Shown here in pieces: positions 6,424-14,624 of a stretch of 50,259 bases of DNA. Location of the stretch: the IMG/VR virus record IMGVR_UViG_3300031974_003055, positions 1-50,259 of that record; one strand, written 5' to 3'. The notes under the pieces were generated by a model. It was not told the origin of the DNA. It did not search any database and saw only the letters and a program-made list of their open reading frames with translations. A program made the position numbers and the translations under genes. Source of the DNA: a virus. The number at the start of each line of letters is the position of its first letter. The first letter of the stretch is position 1.

Positions 6424-7187
6424 CGATGCGCGAACAACTAACAGAGAGGTTCGACAAGGGCCACCTGTCCTACTCAAGCATCAAGCATGCACTTGGTGAC
6501 ATGAAGGTGTGGGAGATGTACATGAAGGGTGAGCTATACAAAGAGAGCGAGGCCTTGCGCTTTGGCACCTTGTACGACATGCTCTTGTTTGAGCGGGAGA
6601 AGGCGATGAACCACTACAGAGTGCTGAATGACGAGGACCTTGCGCGTGGCATCAACTCTTCGCGGCCCAAGCTTACGACCAAGTACAAGGAGCGACTGGC
6701 TGCTGCTACTGCTGAAGCGTTGGAGGCAGGACAGGAAGTTGTCACGGGCGAGGACTGGAAGAAGGCCGCCGCCATGATCGACAGGCTTGGCATCTGCGGA
6801 CTCAGGTCAGAGCTGTTGAGTGGTCAGTTTCAGGTGGAGTTCAACGAGGACATCGACGGCATCCCAGTCAAGGGGTTCCTCGACTGCTTGAATGAAGACA
6901 ACATCGTAGACTCCAAGTCATCGAGGGGTATCGACAAGTTCAAGTACGATGTGCGGTCGTTCAGCTACGACATTCAGGCCTACATTTACACCAAGGTGTT
7001 TGGCATCAAGGATTTCTACTGGGTGGTGCAAGAGAAGACGTACCCCTACCTCCCTGCTAAGGTGAAGTGCTCAGACGAGACCCTGTTCTCAGGTGAGATG
7101 AAGTTCCACCAGGGTGTAGAGAACATCAAGAACTGGCTCGATGGAAACTCCAGCACAGAGACTTACTATGCAGATTTTATCGTCTAA
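6420..7187 (+). CDS. RecE-like PD-(D/E)XK exonuclease, 255 aa
   Basis: The motifs of the phage exonuclease (DUF3799/RecE C-terminal) type are in order: RFGTLYDMLLFE at 47-58, GFLDCL with Asp155, VDSKSS with Asp164 and Lys166, and SYDIQAYIY with Gln186. Asp155, Asp164 and Lys166 form the expected metal-binding D-(D/E)-x-K core, and Gln186 sits in motif IV. In many relatives the first motif has His where this protein has Tyr52. It probably resects double-stranded ends to give single strands for the annealing protein encoded upstream, to which it is coupled by ATGA. Confidence 0.85.
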   Translation: MTMREQLTERFDKGHLSYSSIKHALGDMKVWEMYMKGELYKESEALRFGTLYDMLLFEREKAMNHYRVLNDEDLARGINSSRPKLTTKYKERLAAATAEALEAGQEVVTGEDWKKAAAMIDRLGICGLRSELLSGQFQVEFNEDIDGIPVKGFLDCLNEDNIVDSKSSRGIDKFKYDVRSFSYDIQAYIYTKVFGIKDFYWVVQEKTYPYLPAKVKCSDETLFSGEMKFHQGVENIKNWLDGNSSTETYYADFIV

Positions 7188-7210
7188 AGAAGAGATTGCT
7201 TTCGCAACCA

Positions 7211-7240
7211 TTTGTTTTATAATCATTTTAATTATCTAAT
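7211..7240 (+). promoter_or_regulatory. weak candidate promoter in AT-rich gap
   Basis: The 62-bp gap 7188-7249 is AT-rich. It has TTTG at 7211-7214 and TATCTAAT at 7233-7240 (18-nt spacing). The -7 box is a poor match to TAnnTTTG. It could drive the SSB-tip gene and the primase-helicase. Confidence 0.3.
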
Positions 7241-7249
7241 CTATACGTC

Positions 7250-7552
7250 ATGAGTGACAAAAAGTATGATTCCGTACTCGTTGGGTACGCAGAAGAGCCC
7301 GTCTACTACGAGGGCGAGTTGTCCCGTTGGTCTGGTCGATTCAAAGACCATGAACTGAAGGAGATGATTGACAAGTACGCCACCTCTCGAAACGAAGAGG
7401 GCCAGGGCGGCAACATCTACATCACCTTCTTCATGTCCAAGAACGGCAAGCCTTGCATCCGTGTGTTCGATCCAAACAGCGAAGCTGCAAAGGAGAAACG
7501 CGCAGAGAAGAAGAAGGCGCAGCCACAGAAGGAGGATGACCTCCCCTTCTGA
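7250..7552 (+). CDS. small protein with SSB-type acidic C-terminal tip, 100 aa
   Basis: The last six residues are EDDLPF, a near match to the DDDIPF tip of bacterial SSB that binds many replication and repair enzymes. A lysine/glutamate-rich linker (residues 79-93) separates it from a compact domain (residues 1-78: SVLVGYAEEPVYYEGELSRW, then NIYITFFMSKNGKPCIRVF). I cannot recognise an OB fold in that domain by eye, although its strand pattern allows one. Its place between the annealase-nuclease pair and the primase-helicase fits a phage ssDNA-binding protein or an adaptor that presents an SSB tip to the replisome. Confidence 0.65.
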   Translation: MSDKKYDSVLVGYAEEPVYYEGELSRWSGRFKDHELKEMIDKYATSRNEEGQGGNIYITFFMSKNGKPCIRVFDPNSEAAKEKRAEKKKAQPQKEDDLPF

Positions 7553-7571
7553 TAAGGCAACTATCTATCAC

Positions 7572-7832
7572 ATGACCGCTCGTGTAGCCTTCAAGAAACA
7601 GAAGAGGGTGCACGAGCGTGTTGTGTGGATAGTATCCGTGTACGATAACCCAAACGACATTCGCAACTACGACGGCAAGACCATGTCGAGGCTGGGCCAA
7701 GAGCTTTACGGCAAGAATGCGAAGTCAGAAAAGATGATCATCATCAGGGAGATACTTGACAAGAACCCCATCGCCAAATCCAACTTGACTCTTGAAGAAC
7801 ACAAACACCAACAGCACCTTGCAACAACATGA
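7572..7832 (+). CDS. hypothetical basic protein, 86 aa
   Basis: The ATG at 7572 is the first start outside the preceding gene. The 86-residue product is basic (VAFKKQKRVHERVVWIVSVY) with a helical C-terminus. No recognised family. Its ATGA overlap with the primase-helicase gene suggests a role beside it. Confidence 0.7.
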   Translation: MTARVAFKKQKRVHERVVWIVSVYDNPNDIRNYDGKTMSRLGQELYGKNAKSEKMIIIREILDKNPIAKSNLTLEEHKHQQHLATT

Positions 7833-9646
7833 AAGTCACGATATTTAAGAATGTCTTTGACAAGACTCAACCACACTACCTTGACCTACACAAAGCGCTC
7901 GAAAGGATACAGAGCGGGCGGTCGAGCGGCATTGTAGACAAAGTAAGAGAGGGGAACAAAGAGAAAAAGTTAGAGCTGCCTGTCGTTTGTTTCAGCGGAG
8001 AGTTTGCTTCGCGCTCAGACGATGCCTTGTTTGAGCACTCTGGTTTCATTGTGCTTGACTTCGACCACGTCGATGTGGACGCAACCAAGAAGGCCCTGGG
8101 TACGGACGACTTCATCTACTCGTGTTGGACATCTCCCAGTGGGAATGGTGTGAAGGCCTTGGTTCAGATCACCAATCCTGAAAGACATCGCGATCACTTC
8201 CGTGCGTTGATCAAGTACTTCGAGAGGACCCACGGTCTGGAGCTTGACGAGTCAGGCATCAACGAATCACGCGCCTGCTTTGAGTCTTACGACCCAGACC
8301 TTATTGTCAAGGAGGACTACAAGAAGTTTGGTCACTTCACCACGGAGCACGCTGAAGCGCAGACGCCCACCAACGAGGCCTACGACTACACAGACTATAT
8401 GAAGCTCAACCTTGCGTGTCGTATGATTCGACTGGCCAAGGACGGGGAGAAGTGGATTACACTGAATCGAGCAGCCATCTTGTGCGGAGGATACATCTCC
8501 GCAGGCAGGATGGAGGAGGAGGAAGTAGTGAGGGTTCTCTTCCGTGAGATAGGGAAGCGTGACCTGGACAACGAGGAGCATGCCAAGCAGACCATTATCG
8601 CTGGCATTGAGAAGGGCAAGCAGATGCCCATCCGTGACATCATCGACGAGGAGAAGTCAGCGCAGCGTGAGATGTTGCTCAACGACGGGGACATGTCCTT
8701 CATCTCCTCAGATGACGAGGACTTCCGTTGGATTGACGACTACTCCCAAGGTAAGATTCCTATTGGGCTAGACACGGGCGACCCCAAGCTTGACGACTAC
8801 TTCAGATACAAGAAGGAGTTCCTAATCATCAACGGCCACTCCAATGTGGGTAAGACCACGACCGCCCTGTACCTGATGGTCAACTCTGCGATCAGGCACG
8901 GGTGGCGATGGGTCATATACTCAAGCGAGAACCGCACAGCATCTGTAAAGATGTCGCTTATGCAGTTCGCCATGGACATGGCCATTGGCAGCATGAACTA
9001 CGCGCAGAAGAAGCAGGCGTACAAGTGGGTGCAGGACCACTTCATTGTGATCAGCAACAAGCAGGTGTATAGCTACAGCGACATCATCCTGTTCATCGAG
9101 AAGGTAATGAGGCAGACACCCATTGATGCGGTGTTTGTAGATCCGTACAACTCACTGAAGCTGGACATGAAAAACAGCAGCATAGGTGTGCACGACTACC
9201 ACTACGAGGCAGCGTCAGAGTTCCTAACGTTCAGCAAAGCGCACGACGTAGCCGTGTGGTTGAACATGCACGCTGTTACAGAGGCGCAAAGACGCAAAGG
9301 CCCAGATGGATTGCCTGTGGCACCATACGCTGAGGACACGGAAGGTGGGGGTAAGTTCGTGAACAGGGCAGATTGCTTCGTTACTCTTCATCGAAAGGTT
9401 CAATCAAGCGACCCCATGATTCGTAAGATGAGTGAGTTGCATGTGCGTAAGGTGCGAGAGGTAGAGACTGGGGGCCAGCCAACCCCGCTGGAGGACCCGT
9501 ACTGCATCGTCATGAATCTTTCCCACACAGGGTTTACAACTCGAATTGGACAACGAGCTTTGTTCCAACCAATTAGGGAGAAGATTAAGAAGCCCATGCC
9601 CATCAACTTTGATTTCTCACTTGAATCCCAAAAAAAGGAGACGTAA
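7829..9646 (+). CDS. VirE_N-type primase fused to RecA-fold helicase, 605 aa
   Basis: Two replication domains. Residues 50-165 match the VirE N-terminal/BT4734-like primase fold: IVLDFDH with the acidic pair Asp77 and Asp79, then the phosphate-contacting SPSGNGVKALVQ at 102-113, then NESRACFESYDPDLIV. Residues 325-560 are a RecA/DnaB-type ATPase with Walker A GHSNVGKTT at 336-344 and a Walker B-like IDAVFVDPYN. The fusion would prime and unwind at the phage fork. With no DNA polymerase gene in view, synthesis probably relies on the host enzyme. Related primase-helicase fusions are known in Bacteroidota phages and mobile elements. The substrate-contacting HIS motif of classic AEP primases is not obvious. 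Confidence 0.85.
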   Translation: MKVTIFKNVFDKTQPHYLDLHKALERIQSGRSSGIVDKVREGNKEKKLELPVVCFSGEFASRSDDALFEHSGFIVLDFDHVDVDATKKALGTDDFIYSCWTSPSGNGVKALVQITNPERHRDHFRALIKYFERTHGLELDESGINESRACFESYDPDLIVKEDYKKFGHFTTEHAEAQTPTNEAYDYTDYMKLNLACRMIRLAKDGEKWITLNRAAILCGGYISAGRMEEEEVVRVLFREIGKRDLDNEEHAKQTIIAGIEKGKQMPIRDIIDEEKSAQREMLLNDGDMSFISSDDEDFRWIDDYSQGKIPIGLDTGDPKLDDYFRYKKEFLIINGHSNVGKTTTALYLMVNSAIRHGWRWVIYSSENRTASVKMSLMQFAMDMAIGSMNYAQKKQAYKWVQDHFIVISNKQVYSYSDIILFIEKVMRQTPIDAVFVDPYNSLKLDMKNSSIGVHDYHYEAASEFLTFSKAHDVAVWLNMHAVTEAQRRKGPDGLPVAPYAEDTEGGGKFVNRADCFVTLHRKVQSSDPMIRKMSELHVRKVREVETGGQPTPLEDPYCIVMNLSHTGFTTRIGQRALFQPIREKIKKPMPINFDFSLESQKKET

Positions 9647-9656
9647 CTTCACATAC

Positions 9657-10100
9657 GTGAGGAAGAAAAGAACGAGGACTCGCAAGTCCTCAAAAAAAAA
9701 ATCAAACGGGAAGTTTGCGTCCTCTCTAGAAAAGTATTGTTCAGAACAACTACGTGCTTCGCGGGTGGATCATGTCTATGAGGGACACCAGTTCACCCTC
9801 CTCGAATCCTTTCGATATGAGAATAGGTACATGAGGATGACACCCAAGAAGAAAGAGATGATTGACAAGACGGGGAAGGTGGTGCTGCCTATCAAGTACA
9901 CCCCTGACTTTGTGGCCAAGGACATGTCGTGGATCATTGAGACAAAAGGATTCCTTCCTTCTCATCATGACTTCAACATGCGATGGAAGCTCTTCCTGAA
10001 TTACCTAGTTGAAAACGAAATAGATTGTGATGTTTACATACCAAGAAACAGAGGTCAAGTTGACCAAGCCATTCAAGACATTTTAAAAAACCACTACTGA
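9657..10100 (+). CDS. DUF1064-like PD-(D/E)XK endonuclease, 147 aa
   Basis: Start chosen at GTG 9657, just after the preceding stop; an in-frame ATG at 9546 lies inside the primase-helicase gene. A basic N-terminus (RKKRTRTRKSSKKKSNGKF) leads to a nuclease core: Glu25, YTPDF with Asp84, and IIETKGF with Glu95 and Lys97. That is the PD-(D/E)XK layout of the phage DUF1064 family, proposed to act like Holliday junction or flap endonucleases. It probably cuts branched intermediates made during recombination-driven replication. The GTG start and length are less certain than the core. Confidence 0.75.
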   Translation: MRKKRTRTRKSSKKKSNGKFASSLEKYCSEQLRASRVDHVYEGHQFTLLESFRYENRYMRMTPKKKEMIDKTGKVVLPIKYTPDFVAKDMSWIIETKGFLPSHHDFNMRWKLFLNYLVENEIDCDVYIPRNRGQVDQAIQDILKNHY

Positions 10101-10103
10101 CTC

Positions 10104-10658
10104 ATGACACAACCACGAAAAATAACCAAGCAACGAAAGAACCGCACGAGAGAAACTGATCGCATCGCGGTGAAGCGATACAGAAAGGTCTGGCCTGACG
10201 CTAAAAAATCTACAGACGAGGAGGACATGTTTGATCATGTTGACTTCTGGCACGTCAGAAAAGGGGAGAAGTTTGGTGTGGATCTCAAAGGGAACAAGTG
10301 TCCTGATCAACTTTGGGTTGAGTTCAAGAACGTCAACGGAGACAAGGGCTGGATTGACGGCAAGGCCAAGTGGATTGTGTACGAGATCCCAGAGATGGGT
10401 GGATTTGCAGGCGTAGAGAGAGTCAAGCTTCGCGAATGGTGCGTAGAAAATGTAGAGACTAAGCGCGTTCAGAATGCACGGGATGCATACAAGATGATTT
10501 ACTCACGAAGCGCTTGGGCAAAGGGAAACGGAGAACCTCAGGAGGATTTGATAACCTACATTACCATACATGACCTCAAGGAGATTGAAACATATTGGTT
10601 TCAGCCGTACAAAAGAGAGTACCGCCATCCAATAAAAAAGGTTTCAATAAATTTTTGA
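10104..10658 (+). CDS. putative PD-(D/E)XK nuclease-fold protein, 184 aa
   Basis: After a very basic N-terminus (residues 5-27) come FGVDLKG at 57-63 and WVEFKNVNGDKGWI at 71-84. The D...E-x-K arrangement and the GWIDGKAKWIVYE strand suggest a restriction-endonuclease-like fold seen in small phage proteins of unknown role. It is the last gene of the plus-strand arm, four bases after the DUF1064-like gene. Activity is not proven, and the acidic and lysine residues could be structural. Confidence 0.6.
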   Translation: MTQPRKITKQRKNRTRETDRIAVKRYRKVWPDAKKSTDEEDMFDHVDFWHVRKGEKFGVDLKGNKCPDQLWVEFKNVNGDKGWIDGKAKWIVYEIPEMGGFAGVERVKLREWCVENVETKRVQNARDAYKMIYSRSAWAKGNGEPQEDLITYITIHDLKEIETYWFQPYKREYRHPIKKVSINF

Positions 10659-10708
10659 TTACCTTTGAAGAATCAGTTGCTGCTATAGTGATTGTGTTTT
10701 GAGTCGAG

Positions 10709-10742
10709 GAGAGGGGGGTGGTGCCCCCTCTCTTTATTTTTT
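10709..10742 (+). terminator. factor-independent terminator of early arm
   Basis: A nine-base-pair, G/C-rich stem (10709-10717 with 10724-10732) and a 6-nt loop are followed by TTTATTTTTT. It works on the plus strand only: on the minus strand the hairpin is followed by CCTCGACTC, with no U-tract. The stop codon of the convergent gene at 10734 lies in the U-tract. Confidence 0.9.
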
Positions 10743-12935
10743 GACTCTCATGCCGTAGGCAGCCTTTTTCTTTTTGGATTTAAATCCTGGATTCTTTATG
10801 TAGGCACCTGTTTGTGCCCTGATTTTTTGAATCCTAGGTACGGGGACCATCAGTGTATTGAGGGTTTCATCATACCTAGCCTTAGGCAATGGTACGAACT
10901 CATTCATTACCTTGATTTCAGCCTGTTGTAGACTGATGTTGGAGGCCCTTGCTTCTTCGCGGATAAGCGCATCCAGGGCGTCCTCATTAGTCCTAGATAT
11001 TTGGTCATTTGCAAATCGCTCAAAGCTTTTCCCAATCGCGTGAGATTGATCTGTGGTTACGTTACTCCCCCCCCTCATCATAGAGGCTGTCATTGGATTT
11101 GTATCAGCTGCTTCCATCAATTCCTGTACCGTTGCTTGGTGTTGAGCAAGCTGCTCGTTCTTGGCGGTGCGAGCTCTACCCTTCATCAACGTATCAAATC
11201 TTTTCTTTATGTTTGAAGCAATGACAGGGTCGTTCAATACATCATCTAGAACTTGTGGGTCGATGTAATCCTCAAAATTCATTGATTTAAAAAAGCCTCC
11301 TTGCCCCATGGTGTTAAGACCAGCAATAGATATATCTGAGGTGCCAAAGCCTACATCAGTAAGATCGTCAGCTACGGTCTTGTATTTGCCCCTTGCCAGC
11401 TGCCTAAGCATCAGCGGATATGAATCTGTGCTATAGCTTCTCGTGGTGACAAAATCCCCCACGGGAACCTCAGCAAACATGGCGCTTAAGGTTTTTGAAA
11501 TTGCAGCATCAGCTTCCGTCCTTACCTGAGCCGCAGCGATGTCAGCTGTAGCGCCTTGTCGTAGCAGTTCAGCGTACCTGTCTTGATACAACTGTGACTG
11601 GTCGATTCTGGTTGACTGAAGAAGAAAGTCGTGATCCACTCCACCATCCCCAGGATTTAGCTGGGCTTTCATCCTAACGGTGAAGCCTGACGTAGGAAAA
11701 GTTTCCATCCTTGTCAATACCTCACCAGGTTTTGGTTTATTTCTATTTACTATGTAAGAAGCAGACACGCCCTTACCATACGTCTTTACATTAACCGTCT
11801 CAGTAAGTGGTTTGCCTGACGCTGTTGTCGCACCAGGCCTTTGCCTAACGCTGGTAATTTGATACTCACTGCCAGCAACAGATGGGCTTTGAACAGTTGA
11901 GGGTAGGTTGCCTGATCGCTGACCCAGCTGACGAGCTGAACCACCAGGAAGGTTCTCTGTAAGACCATCAATTAGACCTTGATAGTACTCTCTCTGATCA
12001 GGATGGAGCTGCGCAAGGCCAGGCGAGTTTATAAAGTTATTGATGATGTCTCTGGTTTGCTGAAGCTCTAGGTCAGTAAGGTTTGAGTTCCTCACGCCCA
12101 ATGCATCTGCTAAGCTTCTGCCTGATTGATAAGAGAAATCAGTAACCCCTCCTCCCGCTTGATTAACTACATGCTGCGATTGAGGCCTGTCAAAAAAGTC
12201 TCTCAAATACCCGCTGTTGGGCAAAGAGCTTACTCCAATCTGAGGCTCTGTCCAAGCACGCTGCCCTCCGCCCAGGGCGCTAGACCTTGTTCTGCCAAAA
12301 CTAATGTTGCCCATTGTCGCTGCCTCTTGGATGTATTCAATTACATCTGGCACCTTATTGCTTATGACACCCTGCTGTGCGGTTCTAGTGGCCAACGTTC
12401 TTATCTGATCGTCCGCCATAGCGTGAGCAGGGTTTATTGTGCCTGGCAAAAAGATTGAGGCAGTAGCCAGCCCTCCAGTTACTCCTGCTGCACCATATTC
12501 TCCTTGCATAGCGAGACGAGCAGCGTCACCCAGCGCCATAATGTCCCCAACTGGAGACAAAAACTCCATAACTGGCGCGACAGGAGTGGCCGTGCCCAAC
12601 ATTTTAGACTGTTCAATGTGTTCTTCAGCAGCCTCTCTCGTAAAACCGCTTTGCATCAACCTCTGAATCTTTTGTTGATGTTCTGCTTCGACAAAAGCAT
12701 CTCGCTGCAACTCATCTCTTAGCGTTTGATTCCTAAGAGATGGTCCGTCAAGACCCAAACGTGTTAAATTTTCGTCGCGTCTTTTTTCTACATACCCTGA
12801 GGGCTGATTTAAAAGCTGAGATGTAAGAAATGTAAGCTGGGGTGCAGCTACAGATGTATTATCAGAAGCCATGACCTCTGTACCAGGGGGCCAGTTATGG
12901 ATGCCACCATGGTTGTATTTCTTTTTTACTTGCAT
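10734..12935 (-). CDS. large virion/internal-protein candidate, 733 aa
   Basis: Last gene of the late arm. The N-terminus MQVKKKYNHGGIHNWPPG and C-terminus KSKKKKAAYGMRVKK are short basic tags. Between them lie helical segments (EEHIEQSKMLG), a Gly/Ala-rich hydrophobic patch near residues 125-165 (GAAGVTGGLATASIFLPG) and long Gln/Arg-rich stretches. The make-up is like internal virion or ejection proteins of Bacteroidota phages, with no enzyme motif. It overlaps the upstream thioredoxin-like gene by one base (TGATG). A cargo protein packed in the head or injected with DNA is an inference. Confidence 0.6.
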   Translation of the reverse strand: MQVKKKYNHGGIHNWPPGTEVMASDNTSVAAPQLTFLTSQLLNQPSGYVEKRRDENLTRLGLDGPSLRNQTLRDELQRDAFVEAEHQQKIQRLMQSGFTREAAEEHIEQSKMLGTATPVAPVMEFLSPVGDIMALGDAARLAMQGEYGAAGVTGGLATASIFLPGTINPAHAMADDQIRTLATRTAQQGVISNKVPDVIEYIQEAATMGNISFGRTRSSALGGGQRAWTEPQIGVSSLPNSGYLRDFFDRPQSQHVVNQAGGGVTDFSYQSGRSLADALGVRNSNLTDLELQQTRDIINNFINSPGLAQLHPDQREYYQGLIDGLTENLPGGSARQLGQRSGNLPSTVQSPSVAGSEYQITSVRQRPGATTASGKPLTETVNVKTYGKGVSASYIVNRNKPKPGEVLTRMETFPTSGFTVRMKAQLNPGDGGVDHDFLLQSTRIDQSQLYQDRYAELLRQGATADIAAAQVRTEADAAISKTLSAMFAEVPVGDFVTTRSYSTDSYPLMLRQLARGKYKTVADDLTDVGFGTSDISIAGLNTMGQGGFFKSMNFEDYIDPQVLDDVLNDPVIASNIKKRFDTLMKGRARTAKNEQLAQHQATVQELMEAADTNPMTASMMRGGSNVTTDQSHAIGKSFERFANDQISRTNEDALDALIREEARASNISLQQAEIKVMNEFVPLPKARYDETLNTLMVPVPRIQKIRAQTGAYIKNPGFKSKKKKAAYGMRVKK

Positions 12936-13300
12936 CAGAAGTCGCTCATCATGATTTCATCAACCGCCCCTTGGACATCGTCCTTACTGGCCTCCATCGT
13001 CATCATGATGTTGGCCTGAAACCTTTTCACTTCCTCGCCCTCGCTGAATACAACGATGGTTGGAACCACGACAATCTTGTGCTCCTTCTGTAGGGATGGA
13101 GCAGACACAATGTCTACACGGCTTGTTTCGCAATCGTTCAGTTTTTCTATCCATTCCACACTATTTTGGGAATTGAAAGATGCGTTGAACTCTACTACGC
13201 AGATGCCGCTGTCACATATTTTGTCATCCACTACATCTGCCACAGAGGCAGGTGCCAAGGATAGAACAGAGAATGCAAACAGGAGAGGTAAGGTCTTCAT
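12935..13300 (-). CDS. exported thioredoxin-fold protein lacking CxxC, 121 aa
   Basis: A Sec signal peptide (MKTLPLLFAFSVLSLAPASVA) precedes a compact domain. ICVVEFNASF matches the thioredoxin strand before the active site, but the CGPC position reads FNSQ, so the redox pair is missing. VVVPTIVVFSEGEEVKRF contains the conserved cis-proline and following strand. Two cysteines sit earlier (CDSGIC) and one later. A periplasmic, non-catalytic thioredoxin fold is inferred, perhaps a chaperone or binding partner of the secreted Cys-rich protein encoded three genes upstream. It lies between the TM/coiled-coil gene and the last virion gene. Confidence 0.65.
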   Translation of the reverse strand: MKTLPLLFAFSVLSLAPASVADVVDDKICDSGICVVEFNASFNSQNSVEWIEKLNDCETSRVDIVSAPSLQKEHKIVVVPTIVVFSEGEEVKRFQANIMMTMEASKDDVQGAVDEIMMSDF

Positions 13301-13303
13301 GTC

Positions 13304-13588
13304 TCATCTTAGTTGATCTATTTTTTCTTCAATACGCTTGATATCCTCCTTAATCTCAGTGATATCTTCTTGTGTGCTCATGATTGTCTGACGGACAAGC
13401 TGGTCCTTCATGTCAAACTCCATGCGCGTGATGTCTGGGTCTGGTGGCACGGGCAACTCCTTTGCCTCAGCGATGTCTGCCTGTAAGGCAAACCACATGG
13501 CCACGATTGTACCAATCCCCGCAGCCAGCATGCCTATTGTCTTTAGGTCTAGCGTAATCTTAGTGTCCTCCCCAATCTGCTGAGCCAT
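13304..13588 (-). CDS. TM plus coiled-coil protein (holin or spanin-like candidate), 94 aa
   Basis: Residues 18-35 (IGMLAAGIGTIVAMWFAL) form one membrane helix. A proline-rich hinge (ELPVPPDPD) and a strong coiled coil (residues 58-94: EDITEIKEDIKRIEEKIDQL) follow. An N-in membrane anchor with a periplasmic coiled coil resembles i-spanins (Rz-like) and some small holins. It lies within the lysis and envelope cluster, three bases after the beta-barrel gene. No outer-membrane lipoprotein partner is seen. Confidence 0.6.
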   Translation of the reverse strand: MAQQIGEDTKITLDLKTIGMLAAGIGTIVAMWFALQADIAEAKELPVPPDPDITRMEFDMKDQLVRQTIMSTQEDITEIKEDIKRIEEKIDQLR

Positions 13589-13589
13589 A

Positions 13590-14624
13590 TCAAATAATTA
13601 CATAGTTGATTCCCAGAGAGAAGTCATGCCATGACCTGTCCCAATACTTGTGGTATTTACCCTCTGCGAATACACCAAAACTTTTGTTGAATCTTTTACC
13701 AAAGATAAGGCCTCCAGAATAGTCGAGCCACTGCCCGCTATTCACGAACCTGTGGTACGAGTATTCGCCGTCTGTGTCCAAGTGGTAGGGGATCAGGTTG
13801 GCCCAGCTATGCACCCAAAAGTCCTTTGTAAAGTGGTAGTAGTCAAAGCCAACTACCACAGAATGAACCCATTGATTGTCCAGTTCTCCACGTTTTTTGC
13901 TCACATAATCTTCGAGCGCCTGGGGGATGACAACTTCCTCCCACACCTCGTAGCTGCTGGCCACGAGCGTTCCGCCTGGGCTGAAGAACTCACCCGTGTT
14001 CACGTCAATGTTATACCCCTCCTGCAGAGCGAGTGAAGTAAAGTGAAGTTGATTGTTGTCTAGCAACCACTCGTTCAATGGGTCGTATCCGTATGGCTCT
14101 GACAGGCGCTGCATAAGCCCAGCGTTGAGCGAGAGTTTGCCAAGCTTAACTCTCCCCCTCTGTGATGCCTCGAAGTATCTTACATCTGCGAAACCATCCT
14201 GCAGGAACTCCACCTTGGCGATCCACTTGTCCGCCACATATCTGAGGAAATAGTCCTGGTCCAGGTAGTTGACACCCTGCTGTCTCCTGTAGTCTCCCTC
14301 GAACAGGAACTCAAAGCCACTCACCTTGCCAATGGTGGCGGCATCGCCGTAAGACTTTTCTGTTCCGTTGTAGAATGTGTTGGCTCTGTTCTCGTATCCA
14401 AAACGAGCAATCTTGCGAACGCCTGCAGTCAAGGAGTAATCGAAAGGAGTTTGGATCACGTCTGTCTCAAGACCATTGGCCACGGAGAATACCTCCCTGT
14501 CTGACAACGAGTTACCTCCACTGAATGCTGTGTAGAAGGTGGCAAACTTAAAGGCCTTTTTTAGACCCTGGCCTGATGCGTTAAAGCATAGCAGCAGCAG
14601 CAGTGTGGTTGCGATATATCTCAT
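13590..14624 (-). CDS. putative outer-membrane beta-barrel protein, 344 aa
   Basis: A signal peptide (MRYIATTLLLLLCFNASGQG) is followed by some 320 residues rich in aromatic amphipathic strands: FDYSLTAGVRKIARFGYENR, HSVVVGFDYYHFTKDFWVHS, SGGLIFGKRFNKSFGVFAEG. The end is a strand, WHDFSLGINYVII. There is no plug, TonB box or enzyme motif. This is the layout of a bacterial outer-membrane barrel, unusual in a phage. It is coupled by ATGA to the T9SS-secreted protein encoded just upstream. Possible roles: receptor masking or superinfection exclusion, an outer-membrane step in lysis, or a partner for the secreted protein. Confidence 0.7.
   Translation of the reverse strand: MRYIATTLLLLLCFNASGQGLKKAFKFATFYTAFSGGNSLSDREVFSVANGLETDVIQTPFDYSLTAGVRKIARFGYENRANTFYNGTEKSYGDAATIGKVSGFEFLFEGDYRRQQGVNYLDQDYFLRYVADKWIAKVEFLQDGFADVRYFEASQRGRVKLGKLSLNAGLMQRLSEPYGYDPLNEWLLDNNQLHFTSLALQEGYNIDVNTGEFFSPGGTLVASSYEVWEEVVIPQALEDYVSKKRGELDNQWVHSVVVGFDYYHFTKDFWVHSWANLIPYHLDTDGEYSYHRFVNSGQWLDYSGGLIFGKRFNKSFGVFAEGKYHKYWDRSWHDFSLGINYVII

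Noticed and set aside
10709-10742. Bidirectional terminator between the convergent arms
   Set aside because: Only the plus-strand side has a U-tract. The minus strand reads CCTCGACTC after the hairpin.
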